This document shows positions 60,957 to 64,000 of a DNA stretch of 64,000 bases, piece after piece. This DNA is from Neurospora intermedia (Eukaryota; Ascomycota; Sordariomycetes; Sordariales; Sordariaceae). Where the stretch lies: contig BTPP01000004.1 of assembly GCA_037102815.1 (NCBI GenBank), positions 2,170,001 through 2,234,000 on the forward strand, read 5' to 3'. The notes beneath the pieces are model-generated. The model worked only from the letters and a program-made list of their open reading frames with translations, made no database searches and was not told where the DNA came from. The position numbers and the translations under genes are program-made. Every line of letters starts with the position of its first letter. Position 1 is the stretch's first letter.

Positions 60957-61889
60957 ATGTCTGAAACTCCTTCGTCGTCGTTGGCGCCCTTGGCTACTGG
61001 TCGCAGTGACGGTCCATCAGTCCATCACCGTCAGCATTCACGCGGACAAACCACTCACATCAACATCCCTGCCGCTACCGCTACCGCTACCGCTGCTCAT
61101 CTCTCAGAAGCTGACCTCTCCCTTCCGACGGGCAGCCCAACCAGCGCGAACTCCAACCTCAACCTCGTCAACGACCGAGACTACTTCCCCTACCAGCCCA
61201 AGTCCCTAGCCGGCATCGCCACGCGCTCCTTCTGCCTCGGCATCGCCGTCACCATTGGCGTCGGCGCAACCGGCGCAACCCTTCTCTACACATCGAGCCC
61301 GCTCTGGCGCCTGCCCTTCTTCCTCGCCGCCCTCGCGACCTTCCACTTCCTCGAGTTCTGGACCACAGCCGCCTACAATACCCGCGCTGCCGATGTCAAG
61401 TCCTTCCTGCTCACGGCCAACTGGCCCGGCTACGCCATCGCGCACGGCTTCGCGACGCTTGAGTGTCTGCTGACCAACACCTTCTGGCCGAACCGTGCGT
61501 GGGCGCCGTTTGGTTCCGGTACGCTGCTCTGTCTGCTCGGCCTGGCCCTGACGGTCATCGGCCAGGTGGTGCGCAGCGTGGCCATGGTACAGGCGGGACC
61601 GAGCTTCAACCACTTGGTGCAGCGCCAGCGAAGCTCGGCGCACGTGCTGGTGACGTCGGGGATCTACGGCAGGTTCAGGCACCCGAGTTACTTTGGCTTC
61701 TTTTGGTGGGCGTTGGGGACGCAGATGGCTATGGGCAACCTTGTTAGCTTTGTGGCTTATGCGGCGGTATTGTGGAAGTTCTTCAGTTCGAGGATCAAGC
61801 ATGAGGAGGAGTTTTTGGTCAAGTTCTTTGGGCAAGAGTATGTGGATTATCGAAGGAGGGTGGGCACCAAGATTCCGTTTGTTCCCTGA
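60957..61889 (+). CDS. ste14: Protein-S-isoprenylcysteine O-methyltransferase (Ste14/ICMT)
   Basis: Single exon, 310 residues. The ER enzyme methylates the C-terminal prenylcysteine of CAAX proteins such as Ras and mating pheromone, using S-adenosylmethionine. The first 75 residues are S/T/A/H-rich and disordered, longer than in yeast Ste14. Membrane helices run through 90-280. The ICMT signature is HVLVTSGIYGRFRHPSYFGF (229-248), containing RHPSY at 241-245, and the C-terminal EEEFLVKFFGQEYVDYRRRV (284-303) completes the cofactor pocket. The start at 60957 has a good context (CTACCATGTC). The 3' end faces the acyltransferase gene 338 bp away. Confidence 0.95.
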   Translation: MSETPSSSLAPLATGRSDGPSVHHRQHSRGQTTHINIPAATATATAAHLSEADLSLPTGSPTSANSNLNLVNDRDYFPYQPKSLAGIATRSFCLGIAVTIGVGATGATLLYTSSPLWRLPFFLAALATFHFLEFWTTAAYNTRAADVKSFLLTANWPGYAIAHGFATLECLLTNTFWPNRAWAPFGSGTLLCLLGLALTVIGQVVRSVAMVQAGPSFNHLVQRQRSSAHVLVTSGIYGRFRHPSYFGFFWWALGTQMAMGNLVSFVAYAAVLWKFFSSRIKHEEEFLVKFFGQEYVDYRRRVGTKIPFVP

Positions 61890-62227
61890 GTTGGGTGTCT
61901 CATATAGGCGTGGTGCTCTTTGACAGAGCTCATCTGTTGTGTGTCATAGTCCATTACGTGGTAGTCGCTTTACGTGGTATAGTACAGTTCGAAAGAATAG
62001 ATACAAACAAAGCCTATCAAACCCAACAGTCCACGTATCCCCCCTTCGTTACTACATAATATTATTGTAGTTCCGGTAACGCCCTTTAACACCATGGCTA
62101 AAGCAATCGGTCTACCTAGAATCCTGACACAGCTGCAGGGAACAGCTGACGTTCACCCTGCACTGTCCTGTTGATCAAGCCTATATCTATGTTTCCTTCA
62201 CCGTCGAAAATAACCAGGAGCAGACAA
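61890..62227. other. Short convergent intergenic region
   Basis: 338 bp between the ste14 stop and the acyltransferase stop. Contains no recognisable feature beyond A/T-rich stretches that may serve as 3' ends. Confidence 0.5.
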
Positions 62228-64000
62228 CTACACGAGAGGAGGGCACGTCCCCTGCCCTTGCTGAACAAGCTGCTGCGAAGTAGCCATCTTGCTCACACTC
62301 CCATACTTGGCCTGCCATGCGTAAAAGTACATGAGGGCCGCAAACGGTTGGCCGAAGATGGTAAAGGAGACCCAGAAGATGATGTTGCCCAACAACTTGC
62401 CATTGGGAGACGTTTTCTTCTCCAAAGGCTTGGTGAACTGGATGAGAGGCAGTTGGAGGAACATGCCGAGGAAAGCGACGCCTGTAATTTTCGTGTTAGA
62501 TTGGAGGTTTTTCCTTATGGCTTGTCTGTGAAATGGCCAGAGAGAGAAAAAATAAGAAGAAATAAAAAATTAAAATAAAAAATAAATAAAAAAAGAAGAA
62601 GAAAGAAACATACCAATAAGGTTATGGGTAGGCACACCAACAAGCAACTCATGCAACACGGCGCTCAAGAAGAAAACCGCCAAACTCGCCGTCGCATTAC
62701 TCCACCCCCTCGACCGCATGGGCGAGTACACATGGCGCTTGAAGTACTGATAAACAGGCTTATTCCACGTGCGCCAGTACACGCCCAAGCTCTCGCTGTT
62801 CCACCACTCATCATAAAACGAGCGGTCCGCAAACCTTGTCACCTCAGCCAGCGCGTTCAAAAAGCTCTGGAACAGCGCGAAGAACCCAGCCAGCCAGATA
62901 ATCAACGAAATAGTCGACAGCTTCAGCAGCCTCTCCACAATGCTCGGGATATCAAGCGAAGCAATCTTGTCCAGCGAGTTACGCAGCACCGGCGTCGCGT
63001 ATTGCGCCGAAAGGAACCAGATGAACACACTGAGACAAACCACCTCGCCACATCGCTTAGCCACGAACGACCACCGGATTTTGGCGGTGCGCGGGTATAC
63101 GGGCTGGTAGACTAGCGTCGGAGCCCACCAGAAGTAGCAGAGATTGCCCATCGTGATGTTCTCCGGATAGGGACACTCCGCGTAGAGTCCTGGCAAGGCG
63201 TCGAGCTCTCCGCGGGCCGGGTGCAGGTACGCGTGTCTCAGGTCGCGGTTGGTGAAGGCGTACGAGGCTGTCTTGAGCCAGACCACGATGGCGTGCACTT
63301 CCGTGAGGGTGCCGATCAAAGGGTGGTGGATGTAGTAGTAGACCACGTAGGAGGTTAGAACCAGGGCGGTAGTTACGTTGATGGCGTGAAGGAGGCGAAC
63401 GAGCTTCCATGTGGATTGGAACTTGCGGTGCTGCTCCTCGGTTGGGCTATTGGTGCCGTCTTGGTGCGGGTGCTCCTTTGCGTTCTGCTCGGAGGCGGAC
63501 ACGTTGCGCTCGGCACGGGCTTGGACGGCGGCGTAGTACTCGATGATATAGGCGATGAAAAGGTGGCAGGGGATCAGGAAGTACAGCAGCAGACCGAGGT
63601 TGATGTCGGATTTCCGAAAGTCATGGCAGCCGATGCATATTAGGACGCCGTACTGGTGAGAGTTGTTAGCTATACCGATCTGATACAAATAGAACATATA
63701 GGCCAGACGGTCGAAGTCAGGCAGGAGATGGTATGGCCAACCTTTTGAATGTTCTCAATGATCAAACGAAGGTTACCGACAACTGCGAACACTGTTAGCA
63801 CACTCGGCCAACTCAGTAATAAGAACGTGGCAAGGATTTCCAATGTTTACCCAAAACTATGACCATCAGGTTGCGGAACCCCAGGAAGCTGGGGCTCTCA
63901 GTTGTGTCGTGGCTCAGACAGGATGGCCTTGACTGAGAGTGAACGGCCTCGACATGGCGATATTTACTCCGGATCACCTTTTTCAAATGTCTTTTCGTCT
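62228..64000 (-). CDS. DGAT1/ARE-type MBOAT acyltransferase, 5' end missing
   Basis: Four exons are visible (63851-64000, 63742-63782, 62614-63652, 62228-62481), all in phase; the start lies beyond 64000. The visible part is about 494 residues. Diagnostic MBOAT marks: FYDEWWN (the FYxDWWN acyl-CoA motif), the catalytic His in SAVLHELLVGVP, and NLRLIIENIQKYGVLI near the N-terminus. CPYPENITMGNLCYFWWAPT, ALAEVTRFADRSFYDEWW and GQPFAALMYFYAWQAKYG resemble DGAT1 more than the sterol acyltransferases. The enzyme makes triacylglycerol from diacylglycerol and acyl-CoA in the ER. There are eight or nine hydrophobic segments. A hydrophilic loop with KEHPHQDGTNSPTEEQ lies after the second helix. A/T-rich DNA at 62560-62610 is intron. 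Confidence 0.9.

Overview
This 64-kb window is nuclear DNA from a filamentous ascomycete. It fits Neurospora or a close Sordariales relative. The support is short introns (mostly about 55-330 nt) with GTAAGT/GTACGT-like donors and CTAAC-type branch sites, compact genes on both strands separated by 0.2-7 kb, fungal-specific families (Zn2Cys6 regulator, DUF2985, filamentous-type PEX8) and closely fungal versions of universal genes. I see no ribosomal RNA, no tRNA, no CRISPR, and no recognisable LTR element, LINE or transposase. Species assignment is inference from protein character only.

Layout. 1-4 kb: the 5' end of a thioredoxin-fold AhpC/TSA-like gene (-) and a Zn2Cys6 transcription factor (-). 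3.9-11.2 kb: a long stretch with no supportable gene, holding a small inverted-repeat unit (5.6 kb) and a GC-rich cluster of short palindromes (9.7-10.0 kb). 11.2-14.1 kb: cdc48/p97 AAA ATPase (+). 17.1-19.4 kb: FHA-forkhead factor of the yeast Fkh1/Fkh2 type (-). 22.1-26.2 kb: CLU1 mitochondrial-distribution protein (-). 27.9-30.3 kb: an unrecognised roughly 810-residue protein whose first codons lie in another frame. 30.3-35.0 kb: a large gap with a CTG repeat and a probable long leader. 35.1-36.9 kb: ferric reductase (+). 38.4-39.3 kb: Yippee zinc-binding protein (+). 40.8-42.2 kb: drug/metabolite-type transporter (-). 43.5-44.6 kb: DUF2985 membrane protein (-). 45.8-46.3 kb: tRNA-splicing endonuclease subunit Sen15 (+). 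46.4-48.1 kb: zinc alcohol dehydrogenase-type enzyme (-). 49.0-50.7 kb: ZIP zinc transporter of the Zrt3 type (-). 52.4-53.4 kb: mitochondrial endonuclease G-type nuclease (+). 54.1-54.6 kb: small hydrophilic protein (-). 56.5-58.7 kb: peroxin 8 (-). 59.5-60.0 kb: TMEM170-type membrane protein (+). 61.0-61.9 kb: isoprenylcysteine methyltransferase Ste14 (+). 62.2-64.0 kb: DGAT1-type MBOAT acyltransferase, 5' end outside the window (-).

The genes are individually transcribed and show no pathway cluster. Loose themes are proteostasis and cell cycle (CDC48, forkhead), organelle biology (CLU1, NUC1, PEX8), metal handling (ferric reductase, ZIP transporter) and membrane or lipid enzymes (Ste14, DGAT1). 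Exon boundaries were read by eye and checked by codon phase; every joined gene below keeps frame except the 27.9-kb gene, whose frame break is reported as a finding. I did not find a clearly new biological system. The most unusual signals are the palindrome cluster, the frame-broken unknown gene, the empty 7.3-kb interval, the removable cdc48 exon pair and the 580-nt ATG-free ferric reductase leader.
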